Source of the DNA: Earliella scabrosa
Taxonomy: Eukaryota; Basidiomycota; Agaricomycetes; Polyporales; Polyporaceae
NCBI GenBank assembly: GCA_022605405.1
Contig: JABYQQ010000004.1
Coordinates: 1,922,001-1,986,000 of the forward strand
Length of the DNA stretch: 64,000 nucleotides
Direction of reading: 5' to 3'
Program-made: the position numbers and the translations under genes
The notes under the pieces: model-generated
The model's input: the letters and a program-made list of their open reading frames with translations, nothing else
Told to the model about the DNA's origin: nothing
Databases searched by the model: none
Shown: positions 1-9,758 of the stretch, piece after piece
Layout of the letters: the number at the start of each line of letters is the position of its first letter
How positions within the stretch are numbered: position 1 is the stretch's first letter

Positions 1-1
1 T

Positions 2-2926
2 TCCCAGTCTTACCTCGCTGTCGGTCTCTCTGCTCCCGGGACCGACTCGATCCTCAGCGCCGGCTCAGCTTCTGACTCAAGCCTACACAACCGCACGGTA
101 CACCGCGCACGGTCGCGAGACTACCTCCTCTCTACCAGTCCCACGTCCCCGCCCCCTTCAAGCTCTCGCACGCAGTCGCGTCATACCCCCAGTCCCATCC
201 CGTCCCCTTCCCACACCCTTCACCCGGCGCGGTCTTTTACTGCCTCAGGCCCACATAAGACGTCGGGCATGTCCTCTGACCGCGACGCAAGCGGCCACCT
301 CGACATCAAGCGTCTCATGAGCAAACCCGCGAGGCAGACTCCTTCCGGATCGGTATCCCTCCCTTCCGACTCTGAACGCTCCGCCGATGCTTCCTCCTCT
401 CGCATCTTGCCCTCACGTCGTCCTAGTGAAGGCGCCATGTCTCGCCCCCCGCTGTCAAGGAGCGCTAGCGCCTCCCGCGAGAAGCTGTCATTACATGTCA
501 ATACCACCGGTCTGCGCTCATCGTCCGCCCCTCGACACGGTCACACTTCGTCCCCAGAGCGCAAGCCCGAGGCGCTGCCCGGCAAGCCCCAGCGCAACGT
601 GCTAAGGCGTCGGCCAAGCGCGCGTTCGAATCCCCCCACATCCTCTCCCCCCGTGCATCACACCCGTGCGGCCACGGACGACTTCATCATGCCCTCTCGA
701 TCTTTGTCAACAAAACATCAGCTGGCTTACCTGCGTGACGACGTGCCGTTCGCTGCTTACGCGAACCGCACCGCACCATCCCCCTCTACCTCCGCCGTCC
801 GTGCCAGTACCGCACCTCGATCAAAGGCTTCATCAAGTTCTCCGATCTCGAGGAACCCCGCGATGCCCGCCGGGCTGACCCCAGCAGGCGCAGTCGCTCT
901 TGCGTACAAGCAGCAGGAGCAGCGCCGCGAAGAGCTCGCGGAGACTGCGTCATTTAACGAGGCTTATCACCCGCAGCCACCGGCGCCTACATTACAACCT
1001 GCCGCACCTCCAGCTCGCAAACCGGAGCCGTCTACCAGCGCGCACAAACTAGAGGCATCCAACGGGTCTCGTGATGCAAATCCGAGCGTCGAAGCTGAGG
1101 AAGGTGGAGAGCCGTACTACACAGTTTTCGGCAGCTCGACGGGGCGGGTGGTCGCTGTCGGCGGTCCTGAGGATGATTGGCAATACTCGGCGTACGAACC
1201 CAGGACGGTTGTCTCGGCTACTGGGAAGCCTGCGTCTGCTACTCCTACACGAAGCCTTTCGAGGAAGGTCTCTACTTCGTTCAAGCGAGTCGCAGGCACG
1301 ATGAAGCACGAGAGGGACCATCGTGAACTGCCTACTGTCCCCAGGGAAGAGCGGAAACAGTTCGAAGGGCTAAATGGTGAACAGGGTCGCAGTAGTCCTT
1401 CGCAGTCGCAGTCCAGGGTCGCGCGGAAGCCCATAGCCCTAGATATGTCTCTGGAGGAGAGGATCAGCCCCAAAGGCTCGCCCACAACGAAGCTTAGCCC
1501 CGCGGCGAAGACGACGCCATCGCCTCAGGAAGAGGGCCGCTCGTCACGTGCGTCGAAGACGACGAAGGGCAGCAAGGAGCGCGAGGAAGAGCTCTCGCCA
1601 GGTGGGAAGTGGTGGAAGCTCATGAAGCGAATAAGCACTGGGGGGCTCAGAGAGAAGTACCAGCAAGACCCTGCGCCCCCGCCCGTCCCTGCGCTCCCGC
1701 AGCATGTCTCGTCCATGGCGCCGTCTAGGACGACGATGGACATATCAAGTCGGGACGTGCATGGGCAGGATGTCAGCGAGAACGGTGTGCTTTTGCGGAG
1801 GTTTATGCAGTCGCGTGCGTCGATGTCTGGTGTCCGGCCGACCCTGTCTCCTTCATCAAAGTCTCCGAGCTCGTCCCGCCCGAGCACGAGCACTGGTACT
1901 GTCGGGCGACCGTCGACGGCGAAGAGTCGCGCCAGCATCTCCACCCCCGGTCATCGACCTGGCACTAGCTCGTCTTCGCCGGGGTCGTCGGAGGTGGCAT
2001 CGTCTGGGTCTTTCCATCACAATCGCGCCCCTTCTGCGCGCTCCTCGTTCTCCTCCTATGGTGAGGAGATTCCTCCGGTGCCGAAGAATGTCGGGCAGTA
2101 CATTCTCCCGCCCAGCGAGCTGTCGCGCATGGCGAAGCAACCTCCGGCGCTGACCATCCCGCCGCACAATCCCTCACCATCCAGGCGGAACCGCGCGCCG
2201 AGTCGCTCGCATACCGCGCCGCTGGAGAGCACGAAGCCGAAGGAGAACTCGTCTCCGGAAAATCTGGCCGTTCCTTCCTTGCCCCATCCTCCGCGCCGCA
2301 CGACGACGACGGGGGTACCGGTACCTTCGCCAGTCTCCCCTTCGTTCAATGTCGAGGACACTATCAACAACCTCATGCCCCCTCAACCTGCGGCCCCGCC
2401 CCCACTGACGGAGTTTGGGGTGAACGAGCCTCCGCCCCGGCCCAAGCGCAGTTCCCGCCGGGTGCCGCCTCCGACTGTCGAGATCCCCTCCCGTTCGCAG
2501 TCCATGTCCGCGACCATGCCCCGCTCCCCGGCGACGCCGCGGGCCACACCGCAGGTGAGCGTGGACGTGAGCCTGCTGCGGAAGCCGTCGGTAGGCGCGC
2601 TGAGCTACGCGTCGACGGCGCGGCAGCAGCCGTCGTCCTCGGCGCACTACTCGTCCTCGTCGAACTCGAACTCGAACTCGCCCGGGTCGGCGCTGACCTC
2701 GCCGTCGTCGGCGGTGTCGCAGAAGCGGTCGCCGCTGATGTTCAGGGAGATGGAGAGCCCGCGGCACCGGCTGACGGAGAAGGAGAAGGCGGACAAGTGG
2801 GAGGATCTGCTGGAGCGCAGCGCGCGGGCGGGCGGGACGCTCCGCGTGGGCGAGTCGCATTTGCTGTCGGACCAGGCGGACATTGATGCGGAGTCGTTCG
2901 TGCAGGGCTCGGATTCTGAGGCGTGA
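2..2926 (+). CDS. Large Ser/Pro-rich disordered protein, 5'-partial
   Basis: The frame is open from base 2 to the stop at 2924-2926 (974 codons). No stop lies upstream of the first internal Met (269), and the upstream part has the same Ser/Pro/Arg-rich composition, so the gene very probably starts outside the window. Nearly all of it is low complexity and predicted disordered. Islands of ordered sequence include GGKWWKLMKRISTGG (about 1608-1650) and an acidic/basic C-terminal stretch containing DKWEDLLERSARAGG (about 2793-2837). A short Asn-Ser run at about 2656-2685 is a microsatellite-like GAACTC repeat. There are no transmembrane segments or catalytic motifs. I do not recognise a named family; similar 'proteophosphoglycan-like' proteins are common in Agaricomycetes. 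Certainty is high that it codes, low on function. Confidence 0.85.
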   Translation, partial: SQSYLAVGLSAPGTDSILSAGSASDSSLHNRTVHRARSRDYLLSTSPTSPPPSSSRTQSRHTPSPIPSPSHTLHPARSFTASGPHKTSGMSSDRDASGHLDIKRLMSKPARQTPSGSVSLPSDSERSADASSSRILPSRRPSEGAMSRPPLSRSASASREKLSLHVNTTGLRSSSAPRHGHTSSPERKPEALPGKPQRNVLRRRPSARSNPPTSSPPVHHTRAATDDFIMPSRSLSTKHQLAYLRDDVPFAAYANRTAPSPSTSAVRASTAPRSKASSSSPISRNPAMPAGLTPAGAVALAYKQQEQRREELAETASFNEAYHPQPPAPTLQPAAPPARKPEPSTSAHKLEASNGSRDANPSVEAEEGGEPYYTVFGSSTGRVVAVGGPEDDWQYSAYEPRTVVSATGKPASATPTRSLSRKVSTSFKRVAGTMKHERDHRELPTVPREERKQFEGLNGEQGRSSPSQSQSRVARKPIALDMSLEERISPKGSPTTKLSPAAKTTPSPQEEGRSSRASKTTKGSKEREEELSPGGKWWKLMKRISTGGLREKYQQDPAPPPVPALPQHVSSMAPSRTTMDISSRDVHGQDVSENGVLLRRFMQSRASMSGVRPTLSPSSKSPSSSRPSTSTGTVGRPSTAKSRASISTPGHRPGTSSSSPGSSEVASSGSFHHNRAPSARSSFSSYGEEIPPVPKNVGQYILPPSELSRMAKQPPALTIPPHNPSPSRRNRAPSRSHTAPLESTKPKENSSPENLAVPSLPHPPRRTTTTGVPVPSPVSPSFNVEDTINNLMPPQPAAPPPLTEFGVNEPPPRPKRSSRRVPPPTVEIPSRSQSMSATMPRSPATPRATPQVSVDVSLLRKPSVGALSYASTARQQPSSSAHYSSSSNSNSNSPGSALTSPSSAVSQKRSPLMFREMESPRHRLTEKEKADKWEDLLERSARAGGTLRVGESHLLSDQADIDAESFVQGSDSEA

Positions 2927-3846
2927 GATCCTAGGGCGGGGGCGGGTGTCGGGGCGGACGACGACGGAGGCGCGGGCGGTCTCCTCTCGCGTTCCCTTCA
3001 CTGGGGGACGGAACTACGTGGCTCTCTCCCCCCTTCTCCTCCCCCTTTGCTAACTACCTTTCCTATCTTTTATCTTTAATGACGTCCCGCGCCAGAGCGC
3101 GCGCGCGACCGGTCTAATATCGCTATCGTCACCTCCCCCGTGTAGTCTATTACGCTCTTTTCTCCCTATACGTATACCCGATGCATATTACTACCACCCA
3201 GAACCGACACAGCTGCTCGCGCATTTCCCCCATTTCCCCGTTCTCCCCCACTCCACCTCATCCCATCCCACGCTCACGTACGCACATGTCTACGGTACAA
3301 CGCTGTTCGACCACCATGCTGTCCAACGTCCATGCCGTACTGACTCTACACTCGCACTGCTCCCCGGTCTCTGCCTGCCTCTCTCCCTCCCTCCCGCATC
3401 ATCTTCGTGGTAGCACCCATGTATATAGCCCGTCACCAACAACAGGGAAGGAACTGAATCACGGATGGGTGGTAGGGCCTGGGGTTAGTCCAACTGATAT
3501 TATCTGCATCTAGGCACGCGCTCCACGGAGATCGCTGCTGTGCTCGTGCCGCGCGGCACGAACAGCGGATCGGCGTACATATCGTTCGCGAGGGCGACAC
3601 ACACAGGGACCCAGGGTACACACGAGATCGCGGGTAGGCCTGGTGATGGGGAGGCTGGCGGAGGGGAACTGCAAGCCCGAATCACACGCGGCGTCCTCGA
3701 GATCTCGCGTGTGGCCAGCCCGAACTTCGTACGCGTAACTTTATGCAGCGAGTGGTCCGCCCCGTCCTCCGACTCCGCCTCTCCGCTCGAACATACGTCG
3801 AGCGGAGAAGACGGGGTGGGAGGCTCGAGGCCCGCTTTTCGAGCGA
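2927..3846. other. Intergenic: 3' UTR of the first gene, no gene seen
   Basis: Pyrimidine-rich sequence following the first gene, probably its 3' UTR and then spacer. Short frames here have no coding character and no splice pattern. Confidence 0.6.
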
Positions 3847-3854
3847 TTCATTGC

Positions 3855-3885
3855 AGGACCCCCGACAATACACCAAAATCCCTGA
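3855..3885 (+). repeat. Left terminal inverted repeat of the 353-bp MITE
   Basis: 31 bp, identical to the reverse complement of 4177-4207; preceded by TTCATTGC. Confidence 0.95.
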
Positions 3886-4176
3886 TCCTCGTTCCGAAAA
3901 ATCGGTCAAATTTGTCCGTGAGATCAGGCCTCCGGGAGGGGTCGCCAGGTCCGAATTATGGCACCAGTCTCCTTCCGTATACGGTAATTTTTCCACTAGA
4001 CGCCCTCGTGGCGGCCGGAGCGGGCCTCCGGAGAGCGTCTACCCACCTCTGGTGTCATCATTTTGTCCGATATCCCGGCGCCTGGCACCAGACCTGGCCA
4101 CGATGTTGGGTCCAAAACAGGGGGGTAAGCATCAGGCATTCGTGTCCGAATCGCCCCAAATTGTCCGAATTGAGCC

Positions 4177-4207
4177 TCAGGGATTTTGGTGTATTGTCGG
4201 GGGTCCT
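4177..4207 (-). repeat. Right terminal inverted repeat of the 353-bp MITE
   Basis: 31 bp, identical to the reverse complement of 3855-3885; followed by TTCATTGC. Confidence 0.95.
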
Positions 4208-4215
4208 TTCATTGC

Positions 4216-7200
4216 ACCCAGCGGGCGGCCGCGGGCTTCGCGAACGTGGGACTGCGCGTGCCCCATCTGATCACGGACGCGAGTCGCCACGTTCGGGGGC
4301 TCGGGGGCAGTGGGCTCGTCGGAGTTGGAACCGTCGAACTCGGGCAGGGCTCGGTCGCATCTAGAAGTTCTAAAGGATAACGGCGAGGGTCTTTAGACTT
4401 TGGGCGACTCGGGCTGGGCAGTTTAAGTTCCGCGGCGACGTGTGTGGAGGGGGCCCCGGCCTTCGGGCTTCGGGTTTCGGGTTTCTGTCCCCTGCAGATC
4501 AGCGGAGAACGCGGGGGAGGATGCAGTGTGTACATGTGCCAGCGGTGTGGGCCATTGGTCACGGTGGTTGGGGTTCGCGTGCACGTGGTGGGCTATTTCG
4601 TCCTTCCAGCTCCAGCTGGGCTGGTTCGGGCGGTGGGTGGCCACTGGGGAAGGGTGAAGGACTCGGTCAGAGGGCTCCTGATTGGGCTCCTGGTCGATGT
4701 GAAGCTGTGGCTTGCTATCAGTTCCACACTGGGTACCGAACATCGTCTCGAGGCGGACCAGATGGAGAGGATGTCGGCTTTGATATTTGCTGGCAGTGGA
4801 AATCACAGGTTGACGGAGGACACCGTGCCAGTCCCAGCAAGGTTCGCGAAGATGATGTCCGCAGTGGTGCGACTGGGCTCTCACCGAGCTAATATCGCGA
4901 GAACACGATGTGCCGGGAGCTCCCTGACTAAGTAGCTGAATCGGTCAAGATGTATGTAAGCAAGAGGTAAGCTCTGAATCCGGAAATTTCAGGCCACTGC
5001 CCGGCCCGACTCAATATTGGACATACTCCGTCTCTCACCACTGTTGAGGCCGACTTTACTACCGTGAAATTGAACGGATGCTCAGCAATTGTGCCGCGAC
5101 TCCTCGGAGTTGCCACACTAACCACTGCTCAAGCGCCTCAAATGGATGTTAGGCCCAACCGCTTCAAGGTCGGCGAGGAGGGATACAAACACCCTGGGTT
5201 CGGTAGTGCGGGCTGAGGAGCACACGGTGTATATGCTTGGATATTTTGCGTCGATCGCGTTAGGTAACCCGGCCATACGGCCGGACTAGGCGCCCCAAAG
5301 ATGCACACCCGCTAGCATGGCAATGATGGATGTATCAGCCCATGGACCGAGCAGAATCAGCGTTGCCTGCCAGTGGCCCTCGAAGGTCCCTCCTACGTTG
5401 TGTACAAATCTCGCATCTGTGTACTGGCATGAGCGCGGTGGTCTAGACCGATTAGCTCGAGAAGTTCTGTCATGTGGAGAGAGCTGGCCTAATACGTGGC
5501 CGGTAGTTCGCGGCCGCTGGCGATTGGTCGGTTTCCGAACTCTGCCCTGGCGGTCAACAAAGAAGGAACGGAGTATTGCGACGGGCTTCCCATACACGTG
5601 TAGAGTAATATATCCTTCCAGGCGAAGAATCGCCCCCAATTCGGAAGGGCGAAGGAAGAAGAACGCGGTCAGAGGGCGCATGCCATGGGAACAGCTGATT
5701 TCTGACGAGCTAGCTTACGACGCGGAGACAGGGCTTATGGGAGTTATCTGTCAATGGGGAAGACCTAGGCACCGTCCAGGCCTTGGCATACCAGACAATT
5801 ATGGGAGAGTGGCGACTGTACTTTTACGTCTCTATCCACATGGAGGGAACGGTGTTATCGATACGCGCGTCATGGAAGGGTGAACGGCGCAGCCGCGAAG
5901 GCTTATAACTCCCGCCCTAGCATCTAGAATGTACCGGCGCTCAGCCTGACCCACTCTCCTCGACCTTCTGCGCCGTATACTCGTGTCGTCCTTGCCTTTG
6001 TCTTCGTCAATGTGGCCGACGATCGGCTGTGGCGCAATCAAGGGAACGAACTCACTATCCAGCATTCATGCAAGAGCAGCTGTCAAACATTGTATAGCAC
6101 TGACAAGATGGAACTCCTCACGAACTTTCGCGGGATTCCATCGTTCGTAGGTTGTCGGAAGACAATGGAAAGCTCTTGGCCAGCAGGCTTGTCAGGGGAT
6201 TGTGGACTGATACTTGCTTCATCATTGTGCGATGCCCTAGAGGCCGGATTCTTGTATGTCAAGGTAAGCCGGTATATCTTGGTATTTGCAGTCGAGTGTT
6301 CACGATTACGGAGCCATTCATGTGCTAACCATCGATCACAGCGCTTGAAAAGATTCAGCCATAATGACGGAATTCACGTGCATGTTCATCAATCGGAGGA
6401 GTTCGCCAGAGCGAGGTAGCATATCGGGGAGATAGAGTCAGGGCTCACCTCAGACAGGCACGGCCACATCGTTCAAGGTTAGCAGCAGGGCACTGTACAG
6501 ATGAAGACATGAAGACCATTGACGCATGGCATCAGCGCGTCGTATAATGGGACCCTTGAAAAGACTACAAACGACTTACCGAAGGGTGGAAACGAGGCAG
6601 GGAGGGTACCTGCCGTAAGCGGAGATCGAGACCCCGGCCTGGGCGCCTCCTCCAACAGTCGTCCTTGTACATCCGCTGGTTAGGACATACTGGGAGTGGG
6701 TTTGGCGATTGGCTCGTCAACAGGAAGAGTGACCGGGCACTTCACAGTAAGAGCACCCTTAATAACGGGTAACGGCAGGTGAAACACTTTGCATGAGGTG
6801 TGAGTATATCCCTAACCACCTCCATCTGCTCGATACTCAGCCAATCGGATCGTCTGCAAATTGGGTGGTGTACGGCACCTCGCAGTATATCACTTGATGA
6901 TGGAACCGTAGCGCTCCCTAATGGGGGTGCGGGTACACGGAGAAATTATTGCCATATTCAAGTAACGGCTCAGTGGGCCCCCACGTTCCGCCGAGGAGGG
7001 GACCATCGATGGGTCGCAGTGCGGAATTAAGCGTCGCGAATGTGTTCACGACGCGAGTGGAGAGCGATGGGAGCACACGGGCTGGTGGCCAGGCCCATGG
7101 CAGGCGTGCGTCCCATGCCTGCCTTTCCGGGCCCGACCGCGCCTCATGCTTGAGCGACGTAAGCGAGTCTCGGACTCAGCGCACGCACTCAACGCTTGCG

Positions 7201-7242
7201 AAGCGGTTGCACTGCGAGCGACCCTGAGCTGGACTGGCACGG
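4216..7242. other. Gene-poor stretch
   Basis: About 3 kb in which I find no convincing gene. The longest frame, 5317-5883 (+), has no recognisable motif, no supporting splice pattern and random-looking composition. It may hold decayed sequence. Confidence 0.5.
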
Positions 7243-7248
7243 TATAAA
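7243..7248 (+). promoter_or_regulatory. TATA box of the 148-aa gene
   Basis: TATAAA about 235 bp upstream of the ATG at 7482. The leader between them is CT-rich and could contain a 5' UTR intron. Confidence 0.5.
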
Positions 7249-7481
7249 GCTGAGAGCAGGCCCACCTGGACTTGTCTAGGAACCGCCATTGCCTTGCCCC
7301 GTTGCTCCCTCCACGCACAGCAACCGAACTTCTCTTCTTCCATCCCTGGCATCGAACACCATCAGGTGAGCATCCTTCGGCTTCCTCGACGCCAGATGTG
7401 TGAGACCGACGCACCGATCCGACAGTTGTCCCCTCACCTGCCGAAATCGACCTCTCTATCGCCCAGCGCCAAACCCTAACC

Positions 7482-7928
7482 ATGTCGGCCGTGTTCCCCA
7501 TCCTCGTGGCGCAATACTATGTCGGGCATGGGCCCAACGGCATGCGGCCCTACGGCTGGCACATCGTCGTGCAGACCGGACACGATCGACGCGGGGACCC
7601 GATCGGGACCGCGTACTATGTGAGAGGGACGACGGTCGGCCAGTGGGAACTCCAGGTGGAGCGAAACGTGCGGTTCCGGGCTACCTCCGCGTATCGCGGC
7701 GCTGCCCGCGTTGGCTCTGTCGATGCGATGCGGCTGGGCGAGCTCGAGTACCAGCTGACTAGGGCGGAGATCGTGCAGCACAGTCCGGATTGGGGATACC
7801 AGGAGTGGGTGTGCGGCGCGCTTAGGAGGCTCTACGCGCGCGACTTTCCCATCCAGGACCTCGTGTGGAAGAGGATGCGGACCGTCATGAAGGGTGCCGA
7901 GGAGGCGTACGACATGTTCAGGGACTGA
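7482..7928 (+). CDS. Small fungal protein, DUF6914-like
   Basis: Single-exon frame of 148 aa. The N-terminal part has alternating hydrophobic strands (WHIVVQTG, then AYYVRG and QWELQVERNV), a middle 'RVGSV' segment, and a C-terminal WGYQEWVCGALRRL motif. This matches, from memory, the 'NCRTWVxDALxxL' signature of small fungal DUF6914-type proteins. Function is unknown; the fold may be papain-like, but that is speculation. A second protein with the same architecture lies at 15489-16048 on the other strand. No signal peptide or membrane segment. The start is the first in-frame Met, with a TATA box upstream. Family assignment is moderate, coding status fairly high. Confidence 0.7.
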   Translation: MSAVFPILVAQYYVGHGPNGMRPYGWHIVVQTGHDRRGDPIGTAYYVRGTTVGQWELQVERNVRFRATSAYRGAARVGSVDAMRLGELEYQLTRAEIVQHSPDWGYQEWVCGALRRLYARDFPIQDLVWKRMRTVMKGAEEAYDMFRD

Positions 7929-8747
7929 GCCTAGGATGCTTGGACGCGCTGGGATACTCGTTCAGCATATTTGGTGATGTAGGCGTCGAGAGGGGCGCCG
8001 CCTGCAGGAAATTGGGCTCGAGAAACGTTATCGGACACAAAGAAGTCTGTGCTCTGTATCATACCCTATGATTTCCTAGTATGCTGCTATGGTCTTTATG
8101 CTTTGTATATTGCTATCGTCGTTGTCATATGTTATCCGCACTATTTGTAGAGCCATCATTCGAAGACTCGTCTCATGCATGCTTTAAATGACTCACGTTT
8201 GGGCCGAAACAAATGGTCTCTCACAGTCAATACCGCGAATCGACCGAAGAAACCTGTAGCTGGTAGAGTTGAGTAGCAATCATCATGGTGCAGAACACAA
8301 CGAATAGTATAACTAGACTCCACACCTTCTCAGAAAGATCCACGGCACTATGCTTAACCAAATGACCGCAATGCGTCTATCGCACGCGCTGAGCAGCGAC
8401 TGCCCAGTGCAGAAGGCTGAATCCCCAAATTCGGGGTTTAGGGATGACTGGAGCGTACATCGACGCTGTGCGGGATCATCGGCTGTGCGCATTGCGTATG
8501 CATGGAACCGGGTACCTGGATACACGGAGGAGCCATCCACAATCTAGACTCCCGTGGTTCTCGAGGACTTCAACACCCGGCGATCAAGAAGTCTGGCTGC
8601 GCGGTGGCTTCACTCGGCTGCGTTACACACACGAGGTTGTCAACCCTTCATTGAGAAAGTGAACACTAGAAGTACAGCAAAGCTAATAAGTCAATCGCAC
8701 CAATCCGAACCGCGCTGCAAGTGTGATTCCGCCACCGCGCGACGACC
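7929..8747. other. Intergenic, no gene seen
   Basis: Spacer between the 148-aa gene and the 3' end of BUD20. AT-richer, with only short frames lacking motifs. Confidence 0.6.
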
Positions 8748-9511
8748 TCATGTAACCAACTCTTGCTCCATGGGAGTCCCTGTGTCGGCAGTTGTGGGTC
8801 GCTTGCCCTCCCTGCCGAGCCCTGCCGCACGTTCGGATTCTTCGATCGTGTATGCAGGTTCTCTGAGGGCTTTGCATCGTCGCTTGTGCACTTTGCTGCG
8901 CCAATGGGAGCGTAGTGCATGGTCGGTCTCGAAATATCTGTGCGACAACCAGATGAGCATCCAGACCCCATAGCCCAATTCAAACCGCTTGTGACATATG
9001 GGAACATCTGCGACTGCGGGGTGCAACATGAACGAGATGAGCTAAACATGCTCTTTCCACGACTTGTTTCAGAAGCCGGACCTCGTTGGGAACTTGTACA
9101 TAACGAGCTCAAGATTGTTCACATGGTAGACCAATGTTTCGTAGTGGAGATAGAACGGGTGCCAATGATTGCGGAATTCGATCAAATGAATTACTCACTT
9201 TGCGCATTCAACACAGTAGTGCTGTGCCAGTCCAGGCTTTTCGTAGTCTAGTGGCTGGGCTTCAAGAGCAGCACGATTCTATGACGACATTTATCCGCTG
9301 GTGTACGAAAGCAAGCCCCATCCGTTACGTACCTTAGGGTCCAAGTCGATCAATTGTATTTGGTCCAAGTCCTTCGTCCGCGCCTGCACACCGTAACCCT
9401 TGTCAGGTTGCCCTCCGGAAAAAAAACATGCGTCTTGCGCACCCTAGTTCGAGCGGCTCTGTGTACGTCGCGTTGAGCGTGATGTGTACGAGAACGACGG
9501 AGACGACCCAT
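8748..9511 (-). CDS. BUD20: C2H2 zinc-finger pre-60S ribosome factor Bud20
   Basis: Four exons on the minus strand: 9511-9443, 9383-9333, 9278-9199, 8937-8748; 129 aa with all phases consistent. The start reads MGRLRRSRTHHAQRD, the typical basic Bud20/ZNF593 N terminus. The zinc finger is CVECAKYFETDHALRSHWRS with the last His in KVHKRR (C-x2-C...H-x5-H). It is followed by the conserved KALREPAYTIEE segment and 'AAGLG'. Bud20 joins late pre-60S particles and shuttles to the cytoplasm to aid their export. Length is close to family members, so it looks complete. Intron 3 (9198-8938, 261 nt) is long for this locus. It is head to head with the mS29 gene, 247 bp between start codons. Confidence 0.9.
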
Positions 9512-9758
9512 GTCAGATAGGCCAAGGTGCGAAAAGTGACTAGTGACCAGTTGAGAGTAGTAGGTCTATTGCAAAACGGCAAAAACTCTGGCTTTCCTGC
9601 TTACGTAAGGAGTGAATCCAAAAGTCCAGCATAGGGTACGTGCTTAGCGCCCGCTCCTGCACACACCCAACGTTCACCTCGCCCAGGGTCTCTGCGAGTC
9701 ATCTGGTTCCGGTCTTTCCGTTCTTTCCTCTGCCTGGGCTCCTTGCACTCTTGCGACC
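9512..9758. promoter_or_regulatory. Shared promoter BUD20 / mS29
   Basis: The 247 bp between two divergent start codons must hold both promoters. It couples a cytosolic ribosome-assembly gene with a mitoribosomal protein gene. No TATA box evident. Confidence 0.6.

Larger units (their letters stand above)
3855..4207. mobile_element. hAT-like MITE, 353 bp, intact termini
   Basis: The element is bounded by perfect 31-bp inverted repeats starting AGGACCCCCGACAATACACC (3855-3885 and the reverse complement at 4177-4207). It is flanked directly by an identical 8-bp duplication TTCATTGC at 3847-3854 and 4208-4215. An 8-bp duplication is the hallmark of hAT (and P) transposons. The interior of about 290 bp has no transposase-like frame, so it is non-autonomous. 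Perfect repeats and a perfect duplication suggest a recent insertion. The hAT assignment rests on duplication length, not on a transposase. Confidence 0.9.

Noticed and set aside
5317..5883. 188-codon frame in the gene-poor region
   Set aside because: No recognisable domain, no introns, and composition like random GC-rich sequence.
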